Positions 9,170 to 19,551 are shown, numbered from the stretch's first letter. The stretch is 64,000 bases of DNA from Flavobacterium sp. CF108 (GCF_900129795.1 NZ_FQWW01000008.1:11480-75479); one strand, 5' to 3'. The notes: a model not told the origin generated them from the letters alone. Program-made: numbers and translations.

Positions 9170-9319
9170 CTATCTTGATTTGCAATTGGAGTTTCTTTGA
9201 GGAGTTTCTTTGCGATGCTTCGACTTCGCTCAGCAAGACAAAGCTGGGCGTCTTCACTATTTACTAATTACTATTCACTAATAACTCATAACTCACAATT
9301 AACAATTAATAATTAACTT

Positions 9320-10540
9320 CTATCTGTTTAACTCCAAAGCAGCCAAAATAAAAGGTCCGGTCGCTTTAGGATCATTATCTTTTTTCTTTTCGTTTACATA
9401 ATATTCATAAGAACCATCACGATACGGGTTTCCTCCTAAACCTGCAACCTGACAGCAGTTTGTTAATGTGATACCGCCGTCTTCGTCTACTTTTTTAATT
9501 AAGATTTTAGTCAATCCGTCAAAAGCTTTATTGGCCAGTTTTTTATATTTTGCCGGTAAATATCCTTTGTTTGCTCCTTTTGCAAAAGCATAAGCAAACA
9601 TTGCTGATCCCGAAGCTTCTAAATAATTTCCTTTTTCTCCGCCTTTATCTGTAACCTGATACCATAATCCAGATTTATCCTGATATTTAGCTAAAGCTGC
9701 AGAAACATTATTTAAATACTTTATTAACTCTGCTCTTTTTGGATGCTCTTTTGGCATATAATCCAGAACATCAACTAGAGCCATTACATACCATCCTAAA
9801 GCTCTGGACCAAAAGTTTGGAGAATTTCCTGTTTCTTTATTTGCCCAAGGCATTGCTTTGCTTTCGTCCCAGCCGTGGTATAATAATCCTGTTTTTGGAT
9901 CGGTTGCATGAAGCTGAATCAACTCAAATTGTTTTGCGATATCGTCAAAACTTTTTCCGTTTTCAAATGTTGCTGTGTATTGTGCATAAAATGGTTCTCC
10001 CATATACAAACCGTCTAACCACATTTGGTTAGGATAAATTTGTTTGTGCCAAAATCCACCGCTTGCCGTACGAGGCTGTTCTGCTAGTTGCTTGCGAACT
10101 AACTGCATCGCTTTTAAATATTTATCCTGTTTTGATTCTGCATAAATATCAAAAAGTAAACGTCCGGGAACAACTAAATCGATATTGTATTTGTCAAATT
10201 CGTAGGTTTTAATGCTTCCGTCTTCCTGAACTAATTCATCTACATATCCTCTTATGTAAGCTTTGTAACGCGGATCTGGATTTTTCTTGTACAATTCTTC
10301 AATGGAATGTAAAACTAAGGCATGAACATAATCCCATTTTGGCTTTTTAGAATCGTCGAGCATATAACTTTCTGGGTGACGTTTCATTAAGGTTAAAGCC
10401 ATTTTATCTGACCATTTCATGTCTTTAGAAATAATAATTTCTTTTTTTGCTGGTTCCTGCGAAATTGCGTTACAGCTTGTTAAAGCTATTGCGCAAACTA
10501 ATAAAACTGACATAAAACTTTGTCTCCTAGTATTTTTCAT
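9320..10540 (-). CDS. GH105 unsaturated rhamnogalacturonyl/galacturonyl hydrolase, lipoprotein
   Basis: This 406-aa (alpha/alpha)6-barrel protein of the YteR/YesR type has a lipobox, A-L-T-S-C near residue 23, so it is probably anchored in a membrane facing the periplasm. Conserved pieces include WHKQIYPNQMWLDGLYMGEP, whose Asp is the expected catalytic residue, then NFWSRALGWYVMALVDVL and LEASGSAMFAYAFAKG. It would hydrate and release the unsaturated uronic acid from the non-reducing end of lyase products. That supplies 5-keto-4-deoxyuronate to kduI/kduD further along the window. A gap of about 470 bases separates it from the DUF4861 gene upstream. Confidence 0.9.
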   Translation of the reverse strand: MKNTRRQSFMSVLLVCAIALTSCNAISQEPAKKEIIISKDMKWSDKMALTLMKRHPESYMLDDSKKPKWDYVHALVLHSIEELYKKNPDPRYKAYIRGYVDELVQEDGSIKTYEFDKYNIDLVVPGRLLFDIYAESKQDKYLKAMQLVRKQLAEQPRTASGGFWHKQIYPNQMWLDGLYMGEPFYAQYTATFENGKSFDDIAKQFELIQLHATDPKTGLLYHGWDESKAMPWANKETGNSPNFWSRALGWYVMALVDVLDYMPKEHPKRAELIKYLNNVSAALAKYQDKSGLWYQVTDKGGEKGNYLEASGSAMFAYAFAKGANKGYLPAKYKKLANKAFDGLTKILIKKVDEDGGITLTNCCQVAGLGGNPYRDGSYEYYVNEKKKDNDPKATGPFILAALELNR

Positions 10541-10691
10541 TTCAAAATATATTTAAATTCTACTCTTTCTCTTTTATTTATTCAATTCGACTACACTTAA
10601 TAAAAATGGTGCCAAAGCTGTCGAACTGTTATTTTTTGATTTACTCTTTGCATAATATTTATATGTTCATAAACTGATTCCAAACATTTAT

Positions 10692-11009
10692 TTTTTGCCA
10701 CAGATTAAATGGATTATTTGGATTATTCTATGCTTATTTTTAAACACATAGTCCCAATAGCTATCGGGATTGAACTTAATAAAAGGCGTTTCACTTGCAT
10801 TAACAAACATAGTATGCTATGTGTAAGAAGCATGCTTCTTTTTATACTCTTTAAAACACAATAAAAACTATGTTTTCTATGTGTTAAATTATTCTCACGC
10901 AGATTTGCTTCGCCTGTTCACTATCGCTCGGGCAGCAGATCACGCAGATTTTTAATCTTTAATTTTTAATTTCAAAAATCTTTTTAATCCTTATAATCTG
11001 TGGCAAAAA
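10692..11009. repeat. Outer inverted repeat enclosing a MITE-like element
   Basis: TTTTTGCCACAGATTA (10692-10707) is the exact reverse complement of TAATCTGTGGCAAAAA (10994-11009). Inside are the MITE-like element at 10738-10888 and palindromic pieces such as AATAGCTATCGGGATT. The 10541-11013 gap holds no gene that I can support. Confidence 0.6.
10738..10888. mobile_element. MITE-like element, copy A
   Basis: The ends TTTAAACACATAG and CTATGTGTTAAA are inverted. The interior ends with a GAAGCATGCTTC palindrome and a stretch similar in order to the element at 40869-41050. No transposase is encoded, so this would be a non-autonomous element or an extragenic palindrome family. Confidence 0.5.
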
Positions 11010-11013
11010 CAAT

Positions 11014-11979
11014 CTACATCTTCCCTTTCTTATTCAAAACTTCTAATTGTGCATCTAAATATTTCACAAAATCTTCCTGCGATTTTATTCCGTTTTGTTC
11101 TTGTTCCCAAGCACCTAAAAGATAAAAAGAATTTGCTTTTGTTGTTGGTTTAAAAACTAATAAATAATCTAAATCTGTATCGGCGATATTTTCGATTGTG
11201 TTTACTTCATAAAAAATACCCAGTCCTAATTTGTCCGGAACCAAAGATTGTGTGCCATATGTTGCTATATAAGCCCATTTTTTGTTTTTGCTTTCTTTTT
11301 TAAGCAATTCTGTATTCTTTTGTTTTACAATTCCCGTACAGATTCCTTTAATTTCTTTAGATGCCTGAATCGTATGTTTTGTGTAAAGCTGATCTGGTTT
11401 TATGGCTAAAATTGAAGTAAAATCAATTTTATCAGAAGCTGTTTTCCATCCGTAATAATTCACTTTTACGCCCGATTCGTTATCTTTATTTACAACCGTT
11501 GCAATCGTAGAATCTACTTCGCGGAAATGTAGTTTTTCATTGTTTAAATAACGATCGATAGACCCAATTCCGATTGCTTTTCCGGCTTTTAGAATATCAG
11601 CTCCCCAATCGCTCATTTCATGATAGGAATCAAAATTATCCTGTCCGACTTTTGGTAAAATGATAGCCGGTGTTTTCTTTCCGAAAATATCAATTGCATT
11701 TCTCCAGTCTAAGTACAAACGGTAACCAATTCTGTTATTTTCCCAGCCCGGGCCTTCGTAACGAATATCAAAAGAATGATCTGTATGTTCCGGTGCCAGT
11801 TTTAGTCGGTCGACATTATTAAAAGTCGTTCCGCCAATGTATTTGCGTCCCTCCCAATGTCCGTCTGTTTTTGCTGAAATTTCAGCATACGTTTTAGCCG
11901 TTTTAATATCATATTTTTGAGCATTAACTGATGTAAAACCAATTAAGAATAAAGCTGCGGCTGTAATTTTTGTTTTCAT
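11014..11979 (-). CDS. Secreted DUF4861 family protein
   Basis: This 321-aa protein has a signal peptide ending VNAQ. The sequence resembles the DUF4861 family often found in pectin utilisation loci: HSFDIRYEGPGWENNRIGYR, YLDWRNAIDIFGK, an SYHEMSDWGADILKAGK segment and a C-terminal YLLGAWEQE. The biochemical role of the family is not established as far as I know. It is 11 bases downstream of the esterase gene, so the two are surely co-transcribed and it probably acts on pectin-derived oligosaccharides in the periplasm. Confidence 0.75.
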   Translation of the reverse strand: MKTKITAAALFLIGFTSVNAQKYDIKTAKTYAEISAKTDGHWEGRKYIGGTTFNNVDRLKLAPEHTDHSFDIRYEGPGWENNRIGYRLYLDWRNAIDIFGKKTPAIILPKVGQDNFDSYHEMSDWGADILKAGKAIGIGSIDRYLNNEKLHFREVDSTIATVVNKDNESGVKVNYYGWKTASDKIDFTSILAIKPDQLYTKHTIQASKEIKGICTGIVKQKNTELLKKESKNKKWAYIATYGTQSLVPDKLGLGIFYEVNTIENIADTDLDYLLVFKPTTKANSFYLLGAWEQEQNGIKSQEDFVKYLDAQLEVLNKKGKM

Positions 11980-11990
11980 TTTATGGTAAA

Positions 11991-12926
11991 TTATTTGAAT
12001 ATCTTATTTAGAAATTGGACTGTGAAATTGGTTGTTTTATAAAACCAAGGTTCAAAAAACCAAAAAGAATGCGGTGAGTTTTCCAGTGTTTGAACTTCAT
12101 TGTAAATTTTATACTGATTTAAAATCTTTATCATATCATCTCTCCCGGCATGAAACCTGGCAATACTGCTGTTTATAAACAATGTTGGCGGTGTCTTTTT
12201 ATCAGTATGGCTTAAAGCCGAAGCATTTTTCCAATTCTCCTGTTTTTCTTCATATGAGCCTCCGAGCCAAAACGATGCCATTTCTCCTTCTGAAGATTCC
12301 GGATGCCTGAATGCCAAAACACCGTCTATATCAATAATTGCATTTACTTTTGAGGATGATTTACTTTGATTTGAAGCATCTTCAAAAGTTGGATTTTCAT
12401 TTGTTGTACCAATCAAAGCTGCCATTTGCCCGCCCGAAGAACAGCCTAAAATTGCAATTTTGTCTGGATCTACTTTGAATTTCGCTGCATTATCTTTTAT
12501 AAATTTAATTGCATTTTTTACATCATAAACTCCATATGGATATTTTGCTTCGAGTGATAATCTGTATTCTATTGTAAAACAGGAATAACCGTAAGAAGCA
12601 ATTTCTTCTGCCAAAGCGTTCATCTGAGTTTTATTTCCAGATCTCCAGCCTCCGCCATGAATCATAATAACGGCAGGATTTTGCTTTTTTGTGTTGTAAA
12701 CAAAAGCATCAAAATGTAAAGCTCTTTCGTTCTCTTTAAAGTAAATTATATCCTTATTTTGAATCAGATTTTTATGCTTTTCTATAACCGGAATTGTAAT
12801 TGACGGATACTTTTTTATCAATTTAGCATACGTGCTTTTTACCGTGTACGACGTGTCGACAGGGTAAGTCTGCTGTGCGTTTATCGCACCCGAAAGCAAG
12901 AATAAAATCAATATTATTTTTCGCAT
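11991..12926 (-). CDS. Secreted alpha/beta-hydrolase esterase of the pectin locus
   Basis: This 311-aa protein has a signal peptide ending INAQ. The oxyanion-hole motif is HGGGWRSG, the nucleophile elbow is ILGCSSGGQ (G-x-S-x-G with Ser), and a candidate catalytic His is in ENSPHSFWFF near the C-terminus. This places it in the HSL/BD-FAE group of carbohydrate esterases. In this position it is likely to deacetylate pectin, xylan or oligosaccharides. Feruloyl esters are an alternative. It lies 103 bases after the SusD-like gene and 11 before the DUF4861 gene. Confidence 0.8.
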   Translation of the reverse strand: MRKIILILFLLSGAINAQQTYPVDTSYTVKSTYAKLIKKYPSITIPVIEKHKNLIQNKDIIYFKENERALHFDAFVYNTKKQNPAVIMIHGGGWRSGNKTQMNALAEEIASYGYSCFTIEYRLSLEAKYPYGVYDVKNAIKFIKDNAAKFKVDPDKIAILGCSSGGQMAALIGTTNENPTFEDASNQSKSSSKVNAIIDIDGVLAFRHPESSEGEMASFWLGGSYEEKQENWKNASALSHTDKKTPPTLFINSSIARFHAGRDDMIKILNQYKIYNEVQTLENSPHSFWFFEPWFYKTTNFTVQFLNKIFK

Positions 12927-13029
12927 TACAATCCTTTTACTTTTTAGTCAGAAAGGAGTTCGACACTTGGGTCAAACTCCTCTTTAACTTCTTCAAAAAA
13001 ACAAATAGTCTCAAAAAACTAACAAATTA

Positions 13030-14703
13030 CTAATAACCAGGATTCTGAGGAAAATCTTTATTTTGGTTTAAATCCAATGCCACTTGCGGAATTGGTCTTA
13101 AAATTTTAAGCTGTCCGCCAACACCAACAAAATTAGCAGCCTTAATTTTATAATTATGAGCCGATGCTCTTGCAACTAATGTTCCCGTACGTTTTAAATC
13201 AAACCAACGCTTATATTCTCCTAACAATTCTCTACCTCTTTCATCTAAAATATAATCGATGTTGAATTCTCCCACTGTCGCATTGGCAACTCCAGCTCTT
13301 CTTCTCACTTCGTTTAAACGGTCTAAACCTGTTCCCGGCTGTCCGGCTTTCAAATAGGCTTCGGCAGCAATTAAATACGTTTCTCCCAATCTTGAAACAA
13401 TAATATCTCTTGTACTTACAGGCCCTGTACTTGAAGGCGTTGTAGGATCCGGATCATCAAACTTCTTAACCGGAATTGTATAACAGTCTAAATTTTTAAT
13501 TAAAGTATGCGCCGCAGAATATTCACCCCAGGGATGGTACACAAACGTTGCCGATTTTCTAGCTGCATTTGCTGTTTCCCAAGCTGTTCTGTCTGCAGGT
13601 GTAAACCATTTTGGTTCGTAAAAATGTCTCACTTTTAATGAAGCCGGATTTGTGCTTCTGTAATATGGATAATACAACACATTTTTTGTAACCCCGTTTG
13701 TAGTTTCAGGTCCTTCTAAGATTTCGGTCATAAAAGTTCCTTCCCATCTTTTATCTCCTTTTTCATAAAGACCTAAAGCGTAATCAGTTGGACATAAATT
13801 ATAACTTCTTAAAGGCGCACCCGTTTCTGCTCCGCCTAAATACGAACTGAAATAGTAAAACTGGTTATTACCCAATTTTGTTGGGTCTGTACTTGTTGAA
13901 GCTTTATCATATTGTACAGAGAAAATAGTTTCTGCATTTAAATCGTTTCCGGGTTTAAATAACTGATCGAAAGCAAGTGCCAAAGTTTGTCCGCCAATTG
14001 CTGCATCTGCGTAAGCTGCTGCTTTTGCAAAATCATCGGCTTTGCCAAAAGTTTCATATCCTCTCGTTAAATATACTTTTGCTAATAAATCATTTACCGC
14101 TCTTTTGTTTACTTTTCCGGTTGTGCTGTAAGAGTTTGTTCCTACGCTTGCCAAAGCTGTATCTAAATCTGAAATAATCTGTGTATATACTTCTTCTGCC
14201 GTATTTCTGTGAAAAGATAAAACCGGTGTTGTAATATTTTCATTTACAATTGGAACGCCACCATAAGTCTGAACCAACAAGAAATAAGCTTGTGCTCTCA
14301 AAAATTTAGCTTCGCCTACTAAAGTGTTCAAATTAGCCGTTTGCTCTGTTATTGCCGAATAATAAACCGCTTTATTTACAGATTGAATTAATTGATAACA
14401 AGGCGTATACAAATCTGCAACATTGTCTGAAGAAGGTATTAAAAGTGTATACTGACTTAAACCTGCAGGTTCCGGCGTTCTTCCTTCGGCATACATATCA
14501 GTCCCTGATTCAAATAACCAAGGGTTTCCTCCATAAATGCTTTTAAGCCATGCATAATTGGTATTAATCAATAACTGATATCCTGATGCGGTTTTATAAG
14601 TGGCATCGGCAGGAACATTCGAAAGACTTTCTTCTTCTATATAATTACTGCATGAATTTAAAACCATGGCAGCAATTCCTAATATTATTATTATTTTTTT
14701 CAT
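13030..14703 (-). CDS. SusD/RagB-like glycan-binding lipoprotein
   Basis: This 557-aa protein starts with a lipoprotein signal, V-L-N-S-C near residue 18. Typical SusD features follow: an N-terminal helical part, RAQAYFLLVQTYGGVPIV, the TPR-like region NDLLAKVYLTRG, and the C-terminal LNEVRRRAGV and ELLGEYKRWFDLKRTG. It would sit on the cell surface as the lid of the SusC channel made by the gene 12 bases upstream, capturing pectic oligosaccharides. No SusE/F-like surface-binding protein follows it. The next genes encode enzymes. Confidence 0.95.
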   Translation of the reverse strand: MKKIIIILGIAAMVLNSCSNYIEEESLSNVPADATYKTASGYQLLINTNYAWLKSIYGGNPWLFESGTDMYAEGRTPEPAGLSQYTLLIPSSDNVADLYTPCYQLIQSVNKAVYYSAITEQTANLNTLVGEAKFLRAQAYFLLVQTYGGVPIVNENITTPVLSFHRNTAEEVYTQIISDLDTALASVGTNSYSTTGKVNKRAVNDLLAKVYLTRGYETFGKADDFAKAAAYADAAIGGQTLALAFDQLFKPGNDLNAETIFSVQYDKASTSTDPTKLGNNQFYYFSSYLGGAETGAPLRSYNLCPTDYALGLYEKGDKRWEGTFMTEILEGPETTNGVTKNVLYYPYYRSTNPASLKVRHFYEPKWFTPADRTAWETANAARKSATFVYHPWGEYSAAHTLIKNLDCYTIPVKKFDDPDPTTPSSTGPVSTRDIIVSRLGETYLIAAEAYLKAGQPGTGLDRLNEVRRRAGVANATVGEFNIDYILDERGRELLGEYKRWFDLKRTGTLVARASAHNYKIKAANFVGVGGQLKILRPIPQVALDLNQNKDFPQNPGY

Positions 14704-14715
14704 TTGATATCTTTA

Positions 14716-17700
14716 TTAAAATTTAACACTTAATCCTAATTGCGTTGTTACAGATGCCGGACGATTTACCCCAAAAGGAGAAGCGGCCCATTCTGGATCA
14801 TATCCATCAAAATCTGTAAATACAAATGGATCTAAAACATTTACATAAATTCTCAAATTACTGATTTTAAGTCTTTTCAATAGTTCTGAATTTAATGTGT
14901 ATCCTAAAGATATATTTTTGATTTTTACATAAGAAACATCTCTGTAGTACCCAAATAAAGAAGTCCAGTAAGCTCCTGCACCAGTTGCAACCGGCCCCGG
15001 TCTTGGATTTGTGTTATTGGCATTAGCCTGAATTCCGGCTCCGTTTGTTGGAATAAAATAATCCATTGCCAGTTTTTGACGTCCTCTGTCACTTACATCG
15101 GCAAAGTTTTGGTGAAAAGTACTTAAAACCGTTTGTCCCTGACTTGTCAAAACTGAAAAATTGAAATCAAAATTACCAACCGTCAGTTTAGAATATAAAC
15201 TTCCCTGCCAATCCGGATTTGCGTTTCCAATAACCGTTCTGTCATCCTGATTAAATTTACCGTCGCCATTTAAATCTTTTGGCCTTGCCTGCCCCGGAGC
15301 TTGTCCGTAAGATGCTGCACGCGCTGCTTCGCTTTCCTGCCAAACACCATCGTAAACGTAGTTGTAATTAGGATTTAATTCTGAACCCAGAATTAATTTA
15401 TTTCCAATATCACTAACCTTGTCCTGATTGTAAATTGACTCTAATTTGTTTACGTTTTTAGTGAATGTAAAAGTCGTTTCCCAATTTACATTTTCGCTTT
15501 TGATGTTTTTTGTGGTTAATAAAACCTCGATACCTTTATTGCTTACAGAACCAACGTTTGCAAAAGTATTTTTCCATCCGCTTTCTGCAGGCAATTGCTG
15601 TTTGTAGATTAATTTATCTGATAATCTGTCGTAAACGTCAACACTTCCTGAAATTCTGTTTTTTAAGAAACCGAAATCAAGACCTAAGTTTAGTTCTCGT
15701 GTTTTTTCCCAGGTTAAATCCTGATTTGCCAAGTTTTCTGACTGCCAGCCCGAAACTACATTGGCTCCGTTTGCATAAAAAGTCTGCTGATTTAATAAAG
15801 CCTGAGAAGTATAAGGCGCTACGTTGTCGTTTCCTGTATAACCTAAACTTGCACGAAGTTTTAAGTCTGAAATTACATTACTGTTTGCCAAGAAAGATTC
15901 CTTGCTGATTTTCCATCCTAAAGCTACAGAAGGGAAACTCTGCCATTTATTACCTTCTGATAAAACAGATGAACCGTCCCATCTTGAAGAAGCAGTCAAT
16001 AAATATTTGTCTTTAAATGTATAGTTTAAACGAACGGCATAAGAGCTTAACGTATTTTTTTGATATCCAGAACTGATATTATAACTGGTTTGAACTCCAG
16101 ATCCCATATTATTTGACCCCGTATTAAAAGGCTGATTATTAGAATATAAATACGAAGTTTCATCAACATTTGAATACAAACTCTGCAATAATAAAACGCT
16201 GAAATCATGAACTTCAGCAAAAGTATGTTTCAAGTCAACTTGATTGTCCCAAGTATAATTGAAATTGTTGAAGTTTTTTATTGATGCCGAATTTTTTCCG
16301 TTTAAGGTAACTCCGGCATTTGACTGTGCGCCATATGCAGCACTTGTAACGGTATTTTCTATTCCGGCAGAAAAAGTAGTTTTAAACGAAAGCCATTTTA
16401 AAGCTTGGTATTGAAAGAAAACATTTCCAACAGTCTGCCATGTTTTTTCTGTCTGAGATGAATTGGCAATTTCCATTAACGGGTTTACTGCACTGGTTTT
16501 ATTAATTGCCCAAGAACCATCAGGATAAGTTAATTTTCCCGGAAGGAAAAATAAAGTTCCTACTCTTTCATTTCCATCAGCATCAACTGCCCACGGCGAC
16601 ATTAATGGGCTAAGTCTAAAAGCATCCTGCATTGCTAAATCACTTCCTAATTGTGTGTCAACACGAGCAATGGTAACGTTTGCACCAGTCGTAAATTTGT
16701 CGTTTATTTTATGATTTAATCCTAATTTGAAAGAGTATTTATCTGTTCCGTCATTATCGATAAGTCCTTCATCACTTTGAATCCCGAATCCTAAATTGTA
16801 GCTCAACCCAGAATCTGAACGGCCTGTAACATTTAAGTAATTGTTTTGTGTCATTCCCGTTTTTAGAACTGCATCTGCCCAGTCAAAATTGTAACCGCTG
16901 TTAGCTCTTTTAACTAATAACGGGCTTTGATTTCCTGCCAAAGCTGCAAGCTGCGCAGGCGTTTGAGTTGCCGGAGTTGCGCTCATGTAAGCAACCTGGT
17001 GAAATTTCCACCATTCTTCACCGCTCATCATTTTTGGTAATCTTGCCGCTGTTTTTGTTCCATAAGAAGAATCAAAAGTTACGTTGATTCCAGATTTTAC
17101 GTTGGCACCGCTTTTTGTTGTAACAATAATAACACCGCTGGCTCCTCTTGAGCCATAAATTGCTGCTGATGAAGCATCTTTTAAAACGTCCATTCTCGCA
17201 ATATCCTGCGGGTTTAAAAAGTCAATATTATCAACAGGAACTCCGTCTACAACATATAATGGAGATGAACCTACTAAAGAGTTATTTCCTCTAATAACCA
17301 CTTTAAATCCGTCGCCCGAACGTCCTGAAGTTGACGAAATCGTAACTCCGGGCGTACTTCCCTGAATGGCTTCAAGTGCGCTTGTTGTATTTCGTTCGGT
17401 AATAGTTGCCGCGCTGATCGTGCTTACAGATCCTGTAAGGTCTGTTTTCTTTACAGAACCGTATCCCACAACTACAACTTCGTTTAATGAGTTTGATTGT
17501 TCTGCAAGACTTACATTAATTGTTGTTTTTCCGGCTGCGCTTACTTCCTGCGTTTGAAAACCTAAATAGCTTATTATTAAAACCGCTTTGCTATTGGTTA
17601 CGTTTATTTTAAAACTTCCTTCAAAATCTGTCGAAGTTCCGTTTTTAGTTCCTTTTTCCTGAATGTTAACGCCCGGCAGCGATAATCCTGTTGCATCTGT

Positions 17701-17820
17701 AATTTTCCCTTCTATTGTTGTAGACTGTGCGTTTATGGTATTGCACAGGAGGAAATTCAGGAAAAATAAAAATACCAGATTGTATTTTGTTTTTTTCTTT
17801 AATGGTTGTTTAATTTTCAT
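14716..17820 (-). CDS. SusC/RagA-like TonB-dependent outer-membrane transporter
   Basis: This 1034-aa protein has a signal peptide ending INAQ. It carries a carboxypeptidase-regulatory-like domain (about 33-108, TIEGKITDATGLSLPGVNIQ), then a SusC plug beginning SLNEVVVVGYGSVKKTDLTG and holding DVLKDASSAAIYGSRGA, then the 22-strand barrel. It ends in a Phe (LSVKF), as expected for BamA-inserted proteins. It forms the import channel with the adjacent SusD. It begins 42 bases after the stop of the GH28 lipoprotein gene, so transcription probably starts ahead of that gene at the LacI-type operator. Confidence 0.96.
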   Translation of the reverse strand: MKIKQPLKKKTKYNLVFLFFLNFLLCNTINAQSTTIEGKITDATGLSLPGVNIQEKGTKNGTSTDFEGSFKINVTNSKAVLIISYLGFQTQEVSAAGKTTINVSLAEQSNSLNEVVVVGYGSVKKTDLTGSVSTISAATITERNTTSALEAIQGSTPGVTISSTSGRSGDGFKVVIRGNNSLVGSSPLYVVDGVPVDNIDFLNPQDIARMDVLKDASSAAIYGSRGASGVIIVTTKSGANVKSGINVTFDSSYGTKTAARLPKMMSGEEWWKFHQVAYMSATPATQTPAQLAALAGNQSPLLVKRANSGYNFDWADAVLKTGMTQNNYLNVTGRSDSGLSYNLGFGIQSDEGLIDNDGTDKYSFKLGLNHKINDKFTTGANVTIARVDTQLGSDLAMQDAFRLSPLMSPWAVDADGNERVGTLFFLPGKLTYPDGSWAINKTSAVNPLMEIANSSQTEKTWQTVGNVFFQYQALKWLSFKTTFSAGIENTVTSAAYGAQSNAGVTLNGKNSASIKNFNNFNYTWDNQVDLKHTFAEVHDFSVLLLQSLYSNVDETSYLYSNNQPFNTGSNNMGSGVQTSYNISSGYQKNTLSSYAVRLNYTFKDKYLLTASSRWDGSSVLSEGNKWQSFPSVALGWKISKESFLANSNVISDLKLRASLGYTGNDNVAPYTSQALLNQQTFYANGANVVSGWQSENLANQDLTWEKTRELNLGLDFGFLKNRISGSVDVYDRLSDKLIYKQQLPAESGWKNTFANVGSVSNKGIEVLLTTKNIKSENVNWETTFTFTKNVNKLESIYNQDKVSDIGNKLILGSELNPNYNYVYDGVWQESEAARAASYGQAPGQARPKDLNGDGKFNQDDRTVIGNANPDWQGSLYSKLTVGNFDFNFSVLTSQGQTVLSTFHQNFADVSDRGRQKLAMDYFIPTNGAGIQANANNTNPRPGPVATGAGAYWTSLFGYYRDVSYVKIKNISLGYTLNSELLKRLKISNLRIYVNVLDPFVFTDFDGYDPEWAASPFGVNRPASVTTQLGLSVKF

Positions 17821-17862
17821 AAGTGGTTTAGTGGTTTGGTTAAATGTTATTGTTACTAGTTT

Positions 17863-19293
17863 TTATTTGTTTACTTTTTTTCCATTTATATAAGTATTTA
17901 TAAAATTGATGTTCTTTACATTTTTTAATGAATAGACTGAGTCTGCTTTTTCGATTTTTACATTTTTAAGCGTAATGTTTTCTACCGGAGATTCTGCATA
18001 ACCTTCTGCCAAAACACCGAATTTCCCGCCGTTTTTTACTGTGATATTTTCAAGGTTTATATTTCGTACTATTGGAATAAAATTTCCTGTTTGCGAGCCG
18101 TACACGTTATAAAACATGGTTACGAGTAAAACACATTCTTTTACGGTTCCTACTTCAAGGTTTCGAACAAAAACATTTTCAATTACGCCTCCTCTTTTTG
18201 AATTGGTTTTGATGCGAATGGCACGATCTAAGTTTGGACTGTCCATTACACAATTCTCAACAAAAACATTATTTACTCCGGCAGAAATTTCACTCCCAAT
18301 TACAACCCCGCCATGACCGTCGATCATTTTACAATTTTGAACAATGATATTTTTACTCGGAATTGCTACTCTTCTTCCGTCGGCATCGCGCCCGGCTTTT
18401 ATAGCGATGCAGTCGTCGCCCGTGTTGAAAGTGCAGTTTTTGATTATTACATTTTGAGAATATTCAGGATCGCAGCCGTCGTTGTTTGGTCCGTGGCTGT
18501 TTACCGTTACACCGTCAATAATAATGTTGTTGGTTTTTAGGGGATGCAGAATCCAAAAAGGAGAATTGATAACGGTTATGTCTTTTACCAAAACAGTATT
18601 GCATTCAAAAAACTCAATAAAGTTGGGACGGAGATATCTTCCGTCTCCAAAAATTCTTTCTGAAACGGGAATATTTTTCTCAGCCATATCAACTAAAACT
18701 TCCCGATTTGCTGGGTCATTTTGAGACGGAATTCCTTTTTTCCAGCCGTATCCTTTTCCGCCAGACCAAATCCACCAATTGGTGCTGTCTGCCTGACCGT
18801 TTAAAGTTCCTTTTCCGGTAACGGCAACATTGGTTTTGTTTTTAGCATAAATAAGCGGAGAATAGTTCATTACTTCTGTTCCTTCCCACGAAGTATGAGC
18901 AATAGGATAATCTTTTGGATTTAAGCTGAAAAGAATTTCTGCCTGATCTTCTAAATGCAGGTTTACATTGCTTTCTAAATGAATGGCTCCGGTTAGGTAT
19001 TTCCCATTTGGAACAATCACTTTTCCACCGCCATTTTCTACGCAGGTTTTAATGGCTTTTTCGAAGGCCAAAGTGTTTAAAGTTTTGCCGTCTGCAACAG
19101 CTCCAAAATCGTTTATATTATAGGTTTTATCCTGAAATTTTGTTTGAGGAAGACTTTTTATGGTCAATTCGATGTTTTTCCACGGATTAGATTCAGAAAC
19201 AGCTGCAACTTTTTTAGCACAGGATATAGTCAAAACAACCATTATGCTGGCAAAAACAATTGATTTATACGCTATAATCCTGTTTATAATCAT
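17863..19293 (-). CDS. GH28 polygalacturonase-like lipoprotein
   Basis: This 476-aa protein has a lipobox, L-T-I-S-C near residue 25. It carries the complete GH28 signature: NNDGCDPEY, TGDDCIAIKAGRD, DGHGGVVIGSE and RAIRIKTNSKRGG. The Asp residues, the His and the R-I-K motif are all present. It would hydrolyse galacturonans, probably in exo fashion and on oligomers, given its anchoring and its place at the head of the SusCD operon. The start ATG lies 45 bases past a perfect 14-bp palindrome, so this gene is the promoter-proximal member of the pectin operon. Confidence 0.92.
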   Translation of the reverse strand: MIINRIIAYKSIVFASIMVVLTISCAKKVAAVSESNPWKNIELTIKSLPQTKFQDKTYNINDFGAVADGKTLNTLAFEKAIKTCVENGGGKVIVPNGKYLTGAIHLESNVNLHLEDQAEILFSLNPKDYPIAHTSWEGTEVMNYSPLIYAKNKTNVAVTGKGTLNGQADSTNWWIWSGGKGYGWKKGIPSQNDPANREVLVDMAEKNIPVSERIFGDGRYLRPNFIEFFECNTVLVKDITVINSPFWILHPLKTNNIIIDGVTVNSHGPNNDGCDPEYSQNVIIKNCTFNTGDDCIAIKAGRDADGRRVAIPSKNIIVQNCKMIDGHGGVVIGSEISAGVNNVFVENCVMDSPNLDRAIRIKTNSKRGGVIENVFVRNLEVGTVKECVLLVTMFYNVYGSQTGNFIPIVRNINLENITVKNGGKFGVLAEGYAESPVENITLKNVKIEKADSVYSLKNVKNINFINTYINGKKVNK

Positions 19294-19337
19294 TTTTGTG
19301 GAATTTTAGGTAAACATTGAAAAAACATGAATAATCA

Positions 19338-19361
19338 TGTAATCGATTACACGAAAATAGA
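19338..19361 (-). promoter_or_regulatory. LacI-type operator and -7 element of the pectin operon
   Basis: TGTAATCGATTACA (19338-19351) is a perfect palindrome. Directly upstream on the minus strand is TATTTTCG, one mismatch from TAnnTTTG. The operator therefore covers the expected start of transcription, which suggests repression. The same geometry is seen at kduI and at the MFS transporter. Confidence 0.75.
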
Positions 19362-19501
19362 AAATATGTTCCATCCAACCAAATTTATTTAGAAATTTAT
19401 TGTATTTTTAATTTTTATTAAGAATTATAATTACATTTAATGCAAAAATAATTGTAATTTATTATCATTGTAAAATAAAAAACGTTGTAGTAATTCATTA
19501 T

Positions 19502-19551
19502 GGTAATCGATAACATTAAATATTTGGTTATCTAAAAAAAATGTATTTTTG
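19502..19551 (+). promoter_or_regulatory. Promoter and operator of the LacI-type regulator
   Basis: TTTG (19523-19526) and TATTTTTG (19544-19551) are spaced 17 bases apart, as in Bacteroidota sigma-ABfr promoters. GGTAATCGATAACA (19502-19515), a variant of the operator palindrome, lies just upstream of the -33 box. It could serve autoregulation or looping with the site at 19338. Confidence 0.6.

Noticed and set aside
15510..15908. 132-codon plus-strand frame inside the SusC gene
   Set aside because: It is antisense to a well-supported TonB-dependent transporter and has no family features.
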